Notes: generated by a model from the letters alone, not told the origin. DNA of 64,000 nucleotides from Pedobacter mendelii (GCF_014635725.1 NZ_BMDJ01000013.1:26968-90967); one strand, 5' to 3'. Counted from the first letter of the stretch, positions 27,289-36,657 are shown. Numbers and translations are program-made.

Positions 27289-27933
27289 TTAAGAAAAATC
27301 ATCTATAAGAAATACAAATAACTCTTTTGGGCCATGAGCGCCAAGCACTAAAGTTTTCTCAATATCAGCCGTGCGGCTTGGTCCGGTTATGTTGCTAATC
27401 ATAGATGGAATTTGATTTCCGTATTTATTTTTAAGCAATTGAAAAGCATCTTTTAAATCTAAAACAAGCTGGCTTGTTCGTGCAATTACAATATGATGGT
27501 GAGGGAAAATACTTAATCTTCTGCCGGCTGCACCTTCATTTGTAACCATTACACTACCGTTCCGGGCAACTAAAGCTTCACACATTGTTATACCTACTTC
27601 AGCCTGTTCAAAATCTTTATCCGTTTGATAAAAAGGAAATTCGTATTTGGCCAAGAAGTGTTGCAATTCTGGTTCCCAGCAATATATTTTACGCCATTTA
27701 AACTTATCAGCGAGCTGAAGCATGTTTTCGATAAAATCGATACCATCTTCACAAAAAATAAAATTACCTGATACTGCCGTTAGTTGTTCGGCAAACAAAA
27801 CTTCGAGCTCATCAATATTTTTTTTGTACAATGGCGTATCCTCTAAGTTTGGATAAGGATTTTCACGCTTCTCTAAAAGCGCTTTTCTTATCTTCTTTAG
27901 CATTTGTTCTTTCGCGGTTGTATTATCCCTCAT
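27289..27933 (-). CDS. LUD-domain protein (LutC/YkgG family)
   Basis: 214 residues. The LUD domain covers about 60-214, with ALVARNGSVMVTNEGAAGRR and the C-terminal SNITGPSRTADIEKTLVLGAHGPKEL pieces typical of LutC. LutC works with LutA and LutB in lactate oxidation in Bacillus, but no lutAB is next to it here. The gene lies 70 bases downstream of ftsH on the same strand with a terminator between. It is likely an orphan LUD protein of unknown specificity. Confidence 0.85.
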   Translation of the reverse strand: MRDNTTAKEQMLKKIRKALLEKRENPYPNLEDTPLYKKNIDELEVLFAEQLTAVSGNFIFCEDGIDFIENMLQLADKFKWRKIYCWEPELQHFLAKYEFPFYQTDKDFEQAEVGITMCEALVARNGSVMVTNEGAAGRRLSIFPHHHIVIARTSQLVLDLKDAFQLLKNKYGNQIPSMISNITGPSRTADIEKTLVLGAHGPKELFVFLIDDFS

Positions 27934-27948
27934 TGTTTAAAAAAAATA

Positions 27949-27976
27949 AAACCCCGGGGTTTTTCACCCGAGGTTT
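27949..27976 (-). terminator. Intrinsic terminator after ftsH (reverse strand)
   Basis: Arms 27949-27958 and 27967-27976 form a 10-bp stem with one G-U pair in the reverse-strand RNA, followed by a T-rich run (the A run at 27941-27948 on the forward strand). Confidence 0.8.
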
Positions 27977-28002
27977 CAAATATATTAATATCAATTTAAT
28001 AT

Positions 28003-30111
28003 TTATTCATTTTCTGAAGCAGGCTTTAAGCCTGTAACTTCCTGATTGATATCAGAACTACCAACCCCATCATGAATTAGACCTTCTGCAGCAGGTGTTT
28101 GGTCGCCTGTACCATTAACAAATTCATCATAAGTTGTACGCGTATCAAATGGTCGTTTACCTAATATCTCTTCTAAGTCAGCCTGGAATAAAATCTCTTT
28201 TTCCAATAGTTTCTGAGCTAGTTTTTCTAAACCTTCTTGTTTATCGATCAATAATTGTTTGGTTTTGATGTAAACATCACCAATCAGTTTACGAACCTCA
28301 ACATCAATTAATTCTGAAGTTTTCTCAGAATAAGGTTTGTTAAAATTGTATTCATTTTGAGGATCGTGGAATGAAACATTACCAACAGCCTCATTCATGC
28401 CATAAATACTAACCATAGCATAAGCAAGTTTGGTAATTCGCTCTAAATCATTTTGTGCACCTGTAGATATACGACCAAAGGTGATATCTTCAGCAACTCG
28501 CCCACCCATTGTCATACACATACCATCAGTTAATTGCTCGGTTGTATATAAAAACTGCTCTTTAGGTAAATATTGTGCATAACCTAACGCGGCAACACCA
28601 CGAGGAACAATAGATACTTTAACTAATGGATCTGCGTGTTCAAGAAACCAGCCTGCAATTGCATGGCCTGCTTCATGATAAGCAACGATACGTTTTTCTT
28701 CTGGAGAAATAATTTTATTTTTTTTCTCTAAACCACCAATTACACGGTCAATTGCATCTTGGAAATCCTGCATATCTACCGATTCTTTGTTTCTACGAGC
28801 TGCAATTAGTGCTGCTTCATTACAAACATTGGCAATTTCAGCACCTGCAAAGCCTGGTGTTTGAGCAGATAGTTTTTTAGCATCAACTTCTGCCGAAGTT
28901 TTTATTGGTTTTAAGTGAACATTGAAAATATGTTCACGGCCTACTAAATCAGGTTTATCAATAGAAATTTGTCTGTCAAAACGACCTGGGCGTAATAAAG
29001 CAGAATCCAATACATCTGGGCGGTTGGTTGCTGCAAGAATAATAATTCCTGAGTCAGTTCCAAAACCATCCATTTCAACTAGTAGTTGATTTAAAGTATT
29101 TTCACGTTCATCGTTACCACCCATTACGCTATTTTTTCCACGAGCACGACCAATTGCATCAACCTCATCAATAAAGATGATACATGGTGCTTTATCTTTA
29201 GCCTGCTTAAACAAATCACGTACACGTGAGGCACCAACACCTACAAACATTTCTACGAAATCAGACCCTGATAGGGAAAAGAAAGGGACTTGAGCCTCTC
29301 CGGCAACAGCTTTAGCCAATAATGTTTTACCTGTACCCGGAGAACCAACAAGTAAAGCCCCTTTAGGAATTTTACCGCCAAGATTTGTATATTTTTTAGG
29401 GTTTTTAAGGAAATCTACAATTTCCATGACCTCTTGTTTGGCTTCTTCTAAACCGGCAACATCATTAAATGTAATGTTAACCTGGCTTTCTTTATCAAAT
29501 AATGTCGCTTTAGATTTTCCGATACTGAAAATCTGTCCGCCACCGCCAGCACCACCGCCCATGCGTCGCATAATGAAAATCCAGAAACCAATTAATAGTA
29601 ACACCGGTAAAATGATACTTAAAAACCAGCTCGCTAATGGATTACTACGATTTTCAGGTTGAAATGAGATTGGCTTCCTACCGGCAGGTAAGTTTGCTTG
29701 AGATTCTTTTAATTTGGCAGTTAAATCCGAGAACTTTCCGCCAACTTCAAAATAAACTGTTGGTGAAGTTGCATTGGATATGTTTAAAGCGCTATTGTTT
29801 TTAGCTGTTTTATATTGTGCTTTGCCTAGACTATCTTTTTTGATGTAAACTTCAGCTTTAACTAAATCTTCGGTTTGAAAGGCAACAATTTTATCAACAT
29901 CCCCAGGTAAAAGCATTTGGCTTTCAAAAGTTTCATAAGTTACTTTTTTACCCGTATCGCTCGTAAATAAAAATTGTGCGGCAATAATGGCAACAATAAT
30001 GGCTGCATAAACCCAAAAAATATTAAACTTAGACCCTTTTTGAGGCTTTTTAGGAATGTTGGGCAACTTCTTTATTGGTTTGTTTTCGTTAGTATTTTGA
30101 TTATCGTTCAT
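28003..30111 (-). CDS. ftsH: ATP-dependent zinc metalloprotease FtsH
   Basis: 702 residues from the ATG at 30111; a TTG four codons upstream is the alternative. Two membrane segments (about 30-49 and 161-181) flank a periplasmic domain. The AAA module has GSPGTGKT (256-263), IIFIDE (311-316) and the SRH region NRPDVLDSALLRPGRFD. The protease site is HEAGH (479-483). It degrades membrane and short-lived regulatory proteins. rsfS lies immediately upstream on the same strand, and the two are probably co-transcribed. Confidence 0.97.
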   Translation of the reverse strand: MNDNQNTNENKPIKKLPNIPKKPQKGSKFNIFWVYAAIIVAIIAAQFLFTSDTGKKVTYETFESQMLLPGDVDKIVAFQTEDLVKAEVYIKKDSLGKAQYKTAKNNSALNISNATSPTVYFEVGGKFSDLTAKLKESQANLPAGRKPISFQPENRSNPLASWFLSIILPVLLLIGFWIFIMRRMGGGAGGGGQIFSIGKSKATLFDKESQVNITFNDVAGLEEAKQEVMEIVDFLKNPKKYTNLGGKIPKGALLVGSPGTGKTLLAKAVAGEAQVPFFSLSGSDFVEMFVGVGASRVRDLFKQAKDKAPCIIFIDEVDAIGRARGKNSVMGGNDERENTLNQLLVEMDGFGTDSGIIILAATNRPDVLDSALLRPGRFDRQISIDKPDLVGREHIFNVHLKPIKTSAEVDAKKLSAQTPGFAGAEIANVCNEAALIAARRNKESVDMQDFQDAIDRVIGGLEKKNKIISPEEKRIVAYHEAGHAIAGWFLEHADPLVKVSIVPRGVAALGYAQYLPKEQFLYTTEQLTDGMCMTMGGRVAEDITFGRISTGAQNDLERITKLAYAMVSIYGMNEAVGNVSFHDPQNEYNFNKPYSEKTSELIDVEVRKLIGDVYIKTKQLLIDKQEGLEKLAQKLLEKEILFQADLEEILGKRPFDTRTTYDEFVNGTGDQTPAAEGLIHDGVGSSDINQEVTGLKPASENE

Positions 30112-30137
30112 TGTCTTGTTCAAAAGGTGTGGTACGG

Positions 30138-30512
30138 TTATGCGCTTTGATAGTTTGTGCTTTCAGCGTCACCCCATAATTCTTCAATGCCATAAAAGTG
30201 GCGCTTTTCGGTTTTAAAAATGTGCACAACCACATCGAAATAATCTAAAATAACCCAATCTGCAGATTCAAAACCTTCTTTATGTCTTGGGTCTGCTTGA
30301 GTTGCTTTATATATTTCTTTTTCAACACTATCGGCAATAGCTTTTACCTGCGTTGCTGAGTTAGCACTAGCAATAATAAAATAATCTGCTACAGATGTAT
30401 GAATGTTTTTTAGATCCAACCGCACTATATCTTCTCCTTTTTTCTCTTGTATGCCATGTACGGCCAACTCAGAAAGGTATGTAGAAAGGGCTACTATTTT
30501 CTTTTTTACCAT
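30138..30512 (-). CDS. rsfS: Ribosome silencing factor RsfS
   Basis: 124 residues, family length. The DUF143/Iojap domain is complete: DYFIIASANSATQVKAIADSVE, then GFESADWVILDYFDVVVHIF and FYGIEELWGDA. RsfS binds uL14 and blocks subunit joining when nutrients are low. The gene is divergent from birA across a 44-base gap and lies 26 bases upstream of ftsH. Confidence 0.95.
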   Translation of the reverse strand: MVKKKIVALSTYLSELAVHGIQEKKGEDIVRLDLKNIHTSVADYFIIASANSATQVKAIADSVEKEIYKATQADPRHKEGFESADWVILDYFDVVVHIFKTEKRHFYGIEELWGDAESTNYQSA

Positions 30513-30556
30513 TAAAATGCTTTAATTTTGGAATTACAATAATATAAATTCAACAC

Positions 30557-31333
30557 TTGCAAAATAACACTTTTTCAACACTATTTGTTGGTCAAAATTT
30601 AATCAAATTAAAAGAAGTTGATTCTACGAATAACTATTTAAAGAATTTGGCTTCAAATTCCGAGCCATTACCCGAAGGAACTGTAATTATGGCAGATAAT
30701 CAATTTGCGGGAAGAGGACAGCAGGAAAGTGTTTGGCAAACGGAGGCGGGTAAAAATATAAGCACAAGTATTTACCTAAAACCATCATTTTTGGCTATAA
30801 AAAAGCAGTTTTATCTAAATATAGCTGTTAGTTTGGCTGTGGCAGATGCATTGTCTTATTTCCTTCCATTAGCTGTTGCCGTTAAGTGGCCGAACGATAT
30901 TTATTACAATAGAAAGAAACTTGGTGGCATACTTATAGAAAATTCACTGACAGGCACGACTATAAAATCAGCAGTTATTGGTATTGGTTTAAATATTAAT
31001 CAGCAGGTATTTAAGAGCGATTTGGCCGAAAAAGCGACATCTGTATTTCAAATTTTACACAAGGAATTGGATTTAGAACTAGTAATGGAGAAAATTTTCG
31101 TTTATATAGAAAAATACTATCTAAATTTGAAATCGGAGAAATACAGTATTTTACACAGCAATTACCTTAAAAAGTTATTATACTTTGATCTAGAAGCAAA
31201 TTATATACATAATGGTCAGGTTTTTGAAGGTAAGATTAAAGGGGTTGAAGAAAGCGGTTACTTAATTATGGAGGTTGATAATCAAATTAAAAACTTCAAC
31301 TTTAAAGAAATAGAATACATACACACAAATTAA
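30557..31333 (+). CDS. birA: Biotin--[acetyl-CoA-carboxylase] ligase (BirA, monofunctional)
   Basis: 258 residues from a TTG start; no in-frame ATG precedes the conserved core. The ligase domain has DSTNNYL, the biotin-binding GRGQQESVW (52-60), KWPNDIYYNRKKLGGILIE and a C-terminal SH3-like segment. There is no N-terminal DNA-binding domain, so it should only attach biotin to carrier proteins and not act as a repressor. The short gap to divergent rsfS must hold both promoters. Confidence 0.92.
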   Translation: MQNNTFSTLFVGQNLIKLKEVDSTNNYLKNLASNSEPLPEGTVIMADNQFAGRGQQESVWQTEAGKNISTSIYLKPSFLAIKKQFYLNIAVSLAVADALSYFLPLAVAVKWPNDIYYNRKKLGGILIENSLTGTTIKSAVIGIGLNINQQVFKSDLAEKATSVFQILHKELDLELVMEKIFVYIEKYYLNLKSEKYSILHSNYLKKLLYFDLEANYIHNGQVFEGKIKGVEESGYLIMEVDNQIKNFNFKEIEYIHTN

Positions 31334-31340
31334 ACAGATA

Positions 31341-31790
31341 ATGAAAAAAATCACCTTAGTACTATCCATAGTACTTTTTACCATCGCGGGCGCATTCGCT
31401 CAAATTGAAAAACCGGTAACCTGGGCTTATGTAGCTAAAAAAACCAGCAAAACCGAAGCAACATTATATATTAAAGCATCAATTGATAATAGATGGCATA
31501 TCTACTCTCAGAATGTGAAAAGCGGTGGCCCGGTTAAAACAACCTTTAGTTTTTCTCCATCAAAAGATTTTAGTTTAGTTGGAAAAACAACAGAGCCTAA
31601 AGCAATTGTTAAATATGAAGATACTTTTAAAATGAATGTTAGTTATTTTGAAGATCAGGTAATTTTTCAACAAAAAATTAAGCTCAATAAAGGAGTAACT
31701 GCCGTAAAAGGTAAAGTAGAATTTATGGTTTGTAACGATAAACAATGCCTTCCGCCAGAAGAAGTGGAGTTCAGCATCCCTGTTAAGTAA
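31341..31790 (+). CDS. DsbD N-terminal-domain-like periplasmic protein
   Basis: 149 residues with a signal peptide (about 1-20). The rest matches the DsbD alpha (N-terminal) domain: a beta-sandwich starting PVTWAYVAKK and ending VEFMVCNDKQCLPPEEVEF, with the redox-type Cys pair CNDKQC. In E. coli this domain is fused to DsbD. Here it is a separate gene upstream of the membrane part, with a terminator between. It probably passes reducing equivalents to periplasmic targets. Confidence 0.85.
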   Translation: MKKITLVLSIVLFTIAGAFAQIEKPVTWAYVAKKTSKTEATLYIKASIDNRWHIYSQNVKSGGPVKTTFSFSPSKDFSLVGKTTEPKAIVKYEDTFKMNVSYFEDQVIFQQKIKLNKGVTAVKGKVEFMVCNDKQCLPPEEVEFSIPVK

Positions 31791-31808
31791 CAAAAATAAA
31801 ATATTTAA

Positions 31809-31838
31809 AAACAGTTCCGAAATTCGGGACTGTTTCTG
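31809..31838 (+). terminator. Intrinsic terminator between the DsbD-like genes
   Basis: Arms 31809-31821 and 31823-31835 form a long stem with one G-U pair and a T-rich end, 19 bases after the upstream stop codon. It suggests that the two dsbD-like genes have separate promoters or partial read-through. Confidence 0.7.
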
Positions 31839-31914
31839 TTTAAAGTAAAATCTGCATTTCGCTTGCTTTTAGATTAATCGTTTTGCGTATTTTCGGCAGC
31901 TTAAATCACACACA

Positions 31915-33618
31915 ATGAAAAAATTTTTGTTATTGCTCATGCTAGCTGCAATGTTTATAGCATTGCCAGCATCTAAAAGCTTTGCTAATATAATACAAGA
32001 TACCACAGCCGCTGTCCCGGATGATATACAGTTTACTGAGGTAGGTTCTACTAAAGATAGTGCGGCAAATAGTGCGGTTAAAGATTCTGTTTCAAACAAT
32101 ATAACTACTGCTTCAGCTAAAACAGAAAAAGCAAAACCTGAAGGTTCATCACAAACACTAATTTCTATATTTGCAGCAGGTTTTATAGCAGGTTTAATTG
32201 CATTTTTACTCCCATGCATATTCCCAATGGTTCCGTTAACAGTAAGTTACTTTACCAAAAGGGCTGAAACAAAAGGAAAAGGAATTCAGGGCGCGATAAT
32301 TTATGGTGTTTCCATTATCGTAATTTATGTGATTTTAGGGTTACTTATTACTTTGATATTCGGGGCAAGTGCATTAAATGAATTAGCAACGGATGGCTTT
32401 TTTAATGTGTTCATCTTTTTAATATTACTAATTTTCGGAATATCGTTTTTAGGTGCTTTCGAAATCACATTGCCAAGCTCTTTTGTAAACAAAATGGATT
32501 CTAAGTCTGATTCCAAAGGATTAACAGGGATCTTTTTCATGGCAGCAACATTAGCTGTGGTTTCATTTTCATGCACAGGGCCATTAATTGGTACATTATT
32601 GGTTACTGTTGGTCAAACCGGTGGTTTCTTAGCGCCGATAATGGGCATGTTTGGTTTTTCACTTGCGCTTGCTTTAATCTTTGTAGTTTTTGCAATTTTT
32701 CCAAGCTGGATGACTTCATTACCGAAATCAGGTGGATGGCTAAATGCCGTTAAAGTCGTTTTAGGTTTAATTGAAATTGCTCTTGCCCTAAAGTTTTTAT
32801 CAACTGCAGATTTAGCGTATCACTGGGGCATTTTAGATAGAGAGGTTTTCATTGCAATTTGGGTAGTTATTGCTTTCATTTTAGGATTTTATCTAATAGG
32901 AAAAATAAAATTTTCTCATGATAGTGATTTACCTTATATATCAATTCCAAGATTATTTCTAGCTGGTGCGGCATTTGTATTTGCATTCTACCTAATCCCG
33001 GGTTTGTGGGGTGCGCCATTGAAAGCGGTTAGTGCTTTGGTTCCTCCATTATCTACCCAAGATTTTGTAATGGGTCAGGAAAGTGAATCTGGAAATCAAA
33101 CTTTAACTCCGGCACATCCACCAAGAAAATACTCAAAATTTCTTCATATTCCTCACAATATAGATGGATTCTTTGATTATCAGGAAGCGTTAGCTTATGC
33201 AAAGCAAGTTAAAAAACCACTCTTTCTCGATTTTACAGGTCATGGTTGTGTGAACTGTCGTGAAATGGAAGCTAAAGTTTGGTCTGATCCTCGCGTATTA
33301 AAGAAATTAAAAGAAGACTACATCGTTGTGTCTTTATATACAGATGATAAAACAGCTTTGCCAATAGGTGAACAATTTGATTCTGAGGTTTTAGGCTCTA
33401 AAACCAGTCCTGTGAAAGTAAATACAGTAGGTAAAAAATTCAAGCACTTACAAGCCGAAAGATTTAACACAATTTCGCAGCCTTATTATGTACTTTTGGG
33501 TACCGATGAAAAAGAATTAGTTTCTCCTCCAATCGGAGTAGAATTTAAAATAGAAAAATATTTGCAATATCTGGATAAAGGACTTTCAGAATTTGCTAAA
33601 AACCAAACAAATGAATAA
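31915..33618 (+). CDS. Thiol:disulfide interchange protein, DsbD-type (CcdA-like membrane domain plus thioredoxin)
   Basis: 567 residues. After a signal or first hydrophobic segment (1-24) and a Ser/Thr/Lys-rich linker, a multi-pass membrane domain (about 80-375) contains the redox cysteines C101 (LLPCIFPMVP) and C220 (SFSCTGPLIG). A C-terminal thioredoxin-like domain (about 410-560) has GHGCVNC with C445 and C448. It should carry electrons from cytoplasmic thioredoxin to the periplasm. It overlaps the pfkA start by 8 bases. Confidence 0.92.
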   Translation: MKKFLLLLMLAAMFIALPASKSFANIIQDTTAAVPDDIQFTEVGSTKDSAANSAVKDSVSNNITTASAKTEKAKPEGSSQTLISIFAAGFIAGLIAFLLPCIFPMVPLTVSYFTKRAETKGKGIQGAIIYGVSIIVIYVILGLLITLIFGASALNELATDGFFNVFIFLILLIFGISFLGAFEITLPSSFVNKMDSKSDSKGLTGIFFMAATLAVVSFSCTGPLIGTLLVTVGQTGGFLAPIMGMFGFSLALALIFVVFAIFPSWMTSLPKSGGWLNAVKVVLGLIEIALALKFLSTADLAYHWGILDREVFIAIWVVIAFILGFYLIGKIKFSHDSDLPYISIPRLFLAGAAFVFAFYLIPGLWGAPLKAVSALVPPLSTQDFVMGQESESGNQTLTPAHPPRKYSKFLHIPHNIDGFFDYQEALAYAKQVKKPLFLDFTGHGCVNCREMEAKVWSDPRVLKKLKEDYIVVSLYTDDKTALPIGEQFDSEVLGSKTSPVKVNTVGKKFKHLQAERFNTISQPYYVLLGTDEKELVSPPIGVEFKIEKYLQYLDKGLSEFAKNQTNE

Positions 33619-34594
33619 GATAAAGAATATTGGCGTTTTAACCTCCGGAGGAGATTCTCCGGGCATGAACGCTGCAATAAGGGCCGTTGTTAGGGCCTCA
33701 ATTTATTACGATATTGAAGTAACAGGCTTTCTTCGCGGATACGAAGGGCTTATAAATGATGATTGTATGCCTATGGATCGTAAATCTGTAGCAAACATTA
33801 TTCAACGTGGCGGTACAATTTTAAAAACCGCCCGTAGTGAAGCTTTTAGAACCGCTGAGGGTAGAAAAACTGCTTATAATAATTTAAAAAGTAGAAATAT
33901 AGATGCCTTAGTTGTTATTGGAGGTGATGGAACATTTACAGGAGCAAATATTTTTGCTCAAGAACACGATTTTCCTATTGTAGGTATGCCAGGCACTATT
34001 GATAATGACTTGGCAGGTACAGATTTTACAATTGGCTACGATTCGGCAATAAACACGGTTATTGATGCGGTAGATAAAATAAGAGATACTGCAGAATCGC
34101 ATGATAGGCTTTTTATTGTGGAAGTTATGGGTCGCGACTCTGGCTTAATTGCATTAAGAAGTGGTATTGGTGTTGGTGCTGAGGCAATTCTTATTCCCGA
34201 AGCAAACATGGGCGTAGAGGATGTTTTAAATAAATTAGAACATAGCCGAAAAGATAAATCTTCAAAAATAATTATTGTAGCAGAAGGCGATGATGCGGGC
34301 GGAGCATTTAAAGTTGGTGAAATTCTCCAATCAAAATACCCACATTATGACACTAAAGTTTCTGTTTTAGGACACATTCAGCGAGGGGGAAAACCAACCT
34401 GTATGGATAGGGTTTTAGCAAGCAGATTAGGGGTTTCGGCTGTAGAAGGCTTAATAAATGGAGAAAGAAATGTAATGGCAGGTCAGGTAAACAGAGAAAT
34501 GATTTTTACGCCATTTGACCACGCAATTAAACATATTGATGCAGAGAAAGTAAGTTCGAGGTGGTTAAAGCTAATTGATATACTTTCATTCTAG
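33611..34594 (+). CDS. pfkA: ATP-dependent 6-phosphofructokinase
   Basis: 327 residues from the ATG at 33611, the family-typical start (MNKIKNIGVLTSGGDSPG). GGDSPGMNA (13-21) and GGDGT (104-108) form the ATP site; the Gly after GGD marks the ATP-dependent type. PGTIDND (127-133) carries the catalytic Asp. GHIQRGGKPT is the later substrate loop. It commits fructose 6-phosphate to glycolysis in the cytoplasm. It overlaps the end of the upstream dsbD-like gene; a bidirectional terminator follows. Confidence 0.96.
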   Translation: MNKIKNIGVLTSGGDSPGMNAAIRAVVRASIYYDIEVTGFLRGYEGLINDDCMPMDRKSVANIIQRGGTILKTARSEAFRTAEGRKTAYNNLKSRNIDALVVIGGDGTFTGANIFAQEHDFPIVGMPGTIDNDLAGTDFTIGYDSAINTVIDAVDKIRDTAESHDRLFIVEVMGRDSGLIALRSGIGVGAEAILIPEANMGVEDVLNKLEHSRKDKSSKIIIVAEGDDAGGAFKVGEILQSKYPHYDTKVSVLGHIQRGGKPTCMDRVLASRLGVSAVEGLINGERNVMAGQVNREMIFTPFDHAIKHIDAEKVSSRWLKLIDILSF

Positions 34595-34600
34595 GAAATT

Positions 34601-34631
34601 ATCGGATGAGCAACCAAATTACTCATCCGAT
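34601..34631. terminator. Bidirectional terminator between pfkA and a convergent gene
   Basis: A perfect 10-bp inverted repeat, ATCGGATGAG and CTCATCCGAT, with an 11-nt loop, placed between two convergent genes. Confidence 0.75.
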
Positions 34632-34639
34632 ATAAAATT

Positions 34640-34966
34640 CTATAATTTTTCAAGAATTACAGCCGTTCCGCTGGCTGTTACCATGAGCATGCTACCGCCT
34701 GTTCCAACCGTTTCGTAATCTAAATCTACTCCAACAATAGCATTGGCTCCCAAGGCAGCAGCATATTGCTGCATTTCACTCACAGCAGTATCTTTCGCTT
34801 CTCTCAAAACTTGCTCATAGGCGCTTGATCGTCCACCAACAATATCCCTTATTCCGGCAAATAAATCTTTAAAAATATTTGCACCAATAATGGTTTCTCC
34901 GGTTACTAAACCAATATATTTTATAATTTTTGTGCCCTCAACAGAAGGCGTTGTCGTTACTAACAT
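34640..34966 (-). CDS. YbjQ-family (UPF0145) protein
   Basis: 108 residues, the normal length. Family signatures include LVTTTPSVEGTKIIKYIGLVTGE, SSAYEQVLREAKDTAVSEM and AAALGANAIVGVDLDYET. It is a small pentamer-forming cytoplasmic fold annotated as heavy-metal-binding on weak grounds; function is unknown. Confidence 0.9.
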   Translation of the reverse strand: MLVTTTPSVEGTKIIKYIGLVTGETIIGANIFKDLFAGIRDIVGGRSSAYEQVLREAKDTAVSEMQQYAAALGANAIVGVDLDYETVGTGGSMLMVTASGTAVILEKL

Positions 34967-35378
34967 AGTTTGAGGTTTTTAATAATTAGAACAGGTTTTT
35001 AATAAAATGTTACATCTTGTTGTGAAAAGCAAGGTTTAGCCTTTCAAAGGTTTCGCTATTCCTGATATTCGTTTCAACCTTTTCAATAGAAAAAATTGCT
35101 TTATTTTACACTGTTATAAGGTTTATTTTACACAGGCTTTTGCTACTGTTTTGGCTTCATCCTAAGTGGTGCAAAAAATAAATTTATATGTTCCCAAGCA
35201 GCCCATTATTATTATTCAAAGATCTCTCCTTTTCGCTGCGCTCCAGTAGAGAAGGACGGCGTAGTGCAAACTTTATATGTTAAATGGGATTGTAGCGATA
35301 AATCCCGATTTCGTCGGGAACTTAACTTAGTAGAAATTCGGCTACAACTTCACTGAGTGCTAAAATTAAATTCAAATA
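34967..35378. other. Intergenic region with repeat-like hairpins
   Basis: 412 bases with no credible gene. It holds a hairpin TCCCGA-tttcg-TCGGGA (35304-35320), preceded by TTGTAGCGATAAA. A block near 35225-35260 (CTTTTCGCTGCGCTCC) resembles the REP-type sequences seen elsewhere in the window. Both look like dispersed repeats. Confidence 0.5.
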
Positions 35379-35900
35379 TTAAAGTAATAAGCCAGCAACT
35401 TCTTCCCATGTATTGACGCGTTCATATTCCGTAATCAATAAATTATGCGGAGATGTATATAAAAGTGTTCTACCTTTAAAATTTATAAAATTCTTGGTGC
35501 GATCATCAATAATAATATCTGCCTTAACAATTTTATTGCCACAGAACATAATGTGTTGCCAATCGATGAAAGGGAAATGTTCAGCTAGCCAATCATATTT
35601 ATCAACTAAAGAATTTCTAAATTCCATTGCAGCAGAAACGATGTAAACATCATATTTCTCCTGTAGGGCTTTTATTACTTTTTGACTATTAGGAATTACT
35701 TCCAAATCGCGGAAAAAGCCTGGTTCGTTAATGTATTCAAACCATTTTTGATTTATATTTTCGGGAACGTGGTGATAAATTTCGTTTCCGGCATCAATTT
35801 TTAAATCTAAAGGAACATTGTAATCCCTGTTGTAAAGTTTTATAAATTTTCCAACAGCATCAGCAATTACCTCATCCATATCAATCGCTATTCTTTCCAT
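35379..35900 (-). CDS. 5'(3')-deoxyribonucleotidase (NT5C-type HAD phosphatase)
   Basis: 173 residues. The HAD motif I is IDMDEV (Asp7 and Asp9), followed by the NT5C-like cap. Motif II is the VSAA segment and motif III/IV is ADIIIDDR. It should remove phosphate from deoxynucleotides, perhaps to balance dNTP pools. It is divergent from rpsP and preceded by a repeat-rich gap. Confidence 0.85.
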   Translation of the reverse strand: MERIAIDMDEVIADAVGKFIKLYNRDYNVPLDLKIDAGNEIYHHVPENINQKWFEYINEPGFFRDLEVIPNSQKVIKALQEKYDVYIVSAAMEFRNSLVDKYDWLAEHFPFIDWQHIMFCGNKIVKADIIIDDRTKNFINFKGRTLLYTSPHNLLITEYERVNTWEEVAGLLL

Positions 35901-35978
35901 TTTGTATCGGCAATTTTTTTTTCAAATATCCTTAAAACAAAGAAATTAAACTATGTTTTTAATTTACAGTATTTTAGT

Positions 35979-35986
35979 TATCTTTG
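35979..35986 (+). promoter_or_regulatory. Promoter of the rpsP operon
   Basis: TATCTTTG is a full match to the Bacteroidota -7 element TAnnTTTG, 56 bases before rpsP and followed by GC-richer leader sequence as at strong ribosomal promoters. The -33 element is unclear. Confidence 0.6.
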
Positions 35987-36042
35987 CAGCCCCGCAACAC
36001 GAAGTTCCGGGAAATATGTTGAATACATAAATACAAAAGAAA

Positions 36043-36600
36043 ATGGCAACTAAAATCAGATTGCAAAGATTCGGTAAAAAAGGGAAACCTTTTTTCCACA
36101 TTGTGGTAGCAGATTCTCGCTCTCCACGTGACGGTAAATTTATTGAGCGTTTAGGTTCTTACAACCCAAACACCAATCCTGCAACCATCGAAATTAACTT
36201 CGAAAAAACTTTAGCCTGGGTTAACCAAGGTGCTGAGCCGACTGATACAGCCCGTGCTATTCTATCTTACAAAGGTGTTTTATACAAAAAACATTTAGAA
36301 GGTGGTATTAAAAAAGGTGCTTTAACTCAAGAACAAGCTGATGAGAAATTCACTGCTTGGTTAGAAAGCAAAGCAGGTAAAATTTCTGGTAAAACAGAAG
36401 GTTTAGCTACTTCGAAAGCAGATGTGCGTAAAGCAGCATTAGCGGCAGAAGCTAAGAAAAAAGAAGATAGAGCAGCAGCTATCGCAGCTAAAAATGCACC
36501 AGTTGCAGAAGAAGTTACTGAAGAAGCTCCAGTTGTTGAAGCTGAAGCGGCTACTGAAGCTCCTACTGAAGAAACAAAGGCAGAAGATAAAGCAGAGTAA
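36043..36600 (+). CDS. rpsP: 30S ribosomal protein S16 with a long acidic tail
   Basis: 185 residues. The S16 core (about 1-85) begins MATKIRLQRFGKKGKPFFHI and includes DSRSPRDGKFIERLGSYNP. The remaining 100 residues are an Ala/Glu/Lys-rich extension that more than doubles the size relative to E. coli S16; such tails are usual in Bacteroidota. S16 is essential for 30S assembly. It heads the conserved rpsP-rimM-trmD-rplS group. Confidence 0.96.
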   Translation: MATKIRLQRFGKKGKPFFHIVVADSRSPRDGKFIERLGSYNPNTNPATIEINFEKTLAWVNQGAEPTDTARAILSYKGVLYKKHLEGGIKKGALTQEQADEKFTAWLESKAGKISGKTEGLATSKADVRKAALAAEAKKKEDRAAAIAAKNAPVAEEVTEEAPVVEAEAATEAPTEETKAEDKAE

Positions 36601-36619
36601 TCAACTTTATTGTGATGCT

Positions 36620-36657
36620 AAAATAGCGTTCCGAAAATTCGGAACGCTATTTTTATA
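36620..36657 (+). terminator. Strong intrinsic terminator between rpsP and rimM
   Basis: A perfect 16-bp stem (36620-36635 with 36638-36653) with a 2-base spacer at the tip and T-rich end, inside an otherwise conserved operon. Confidence 0.85.
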
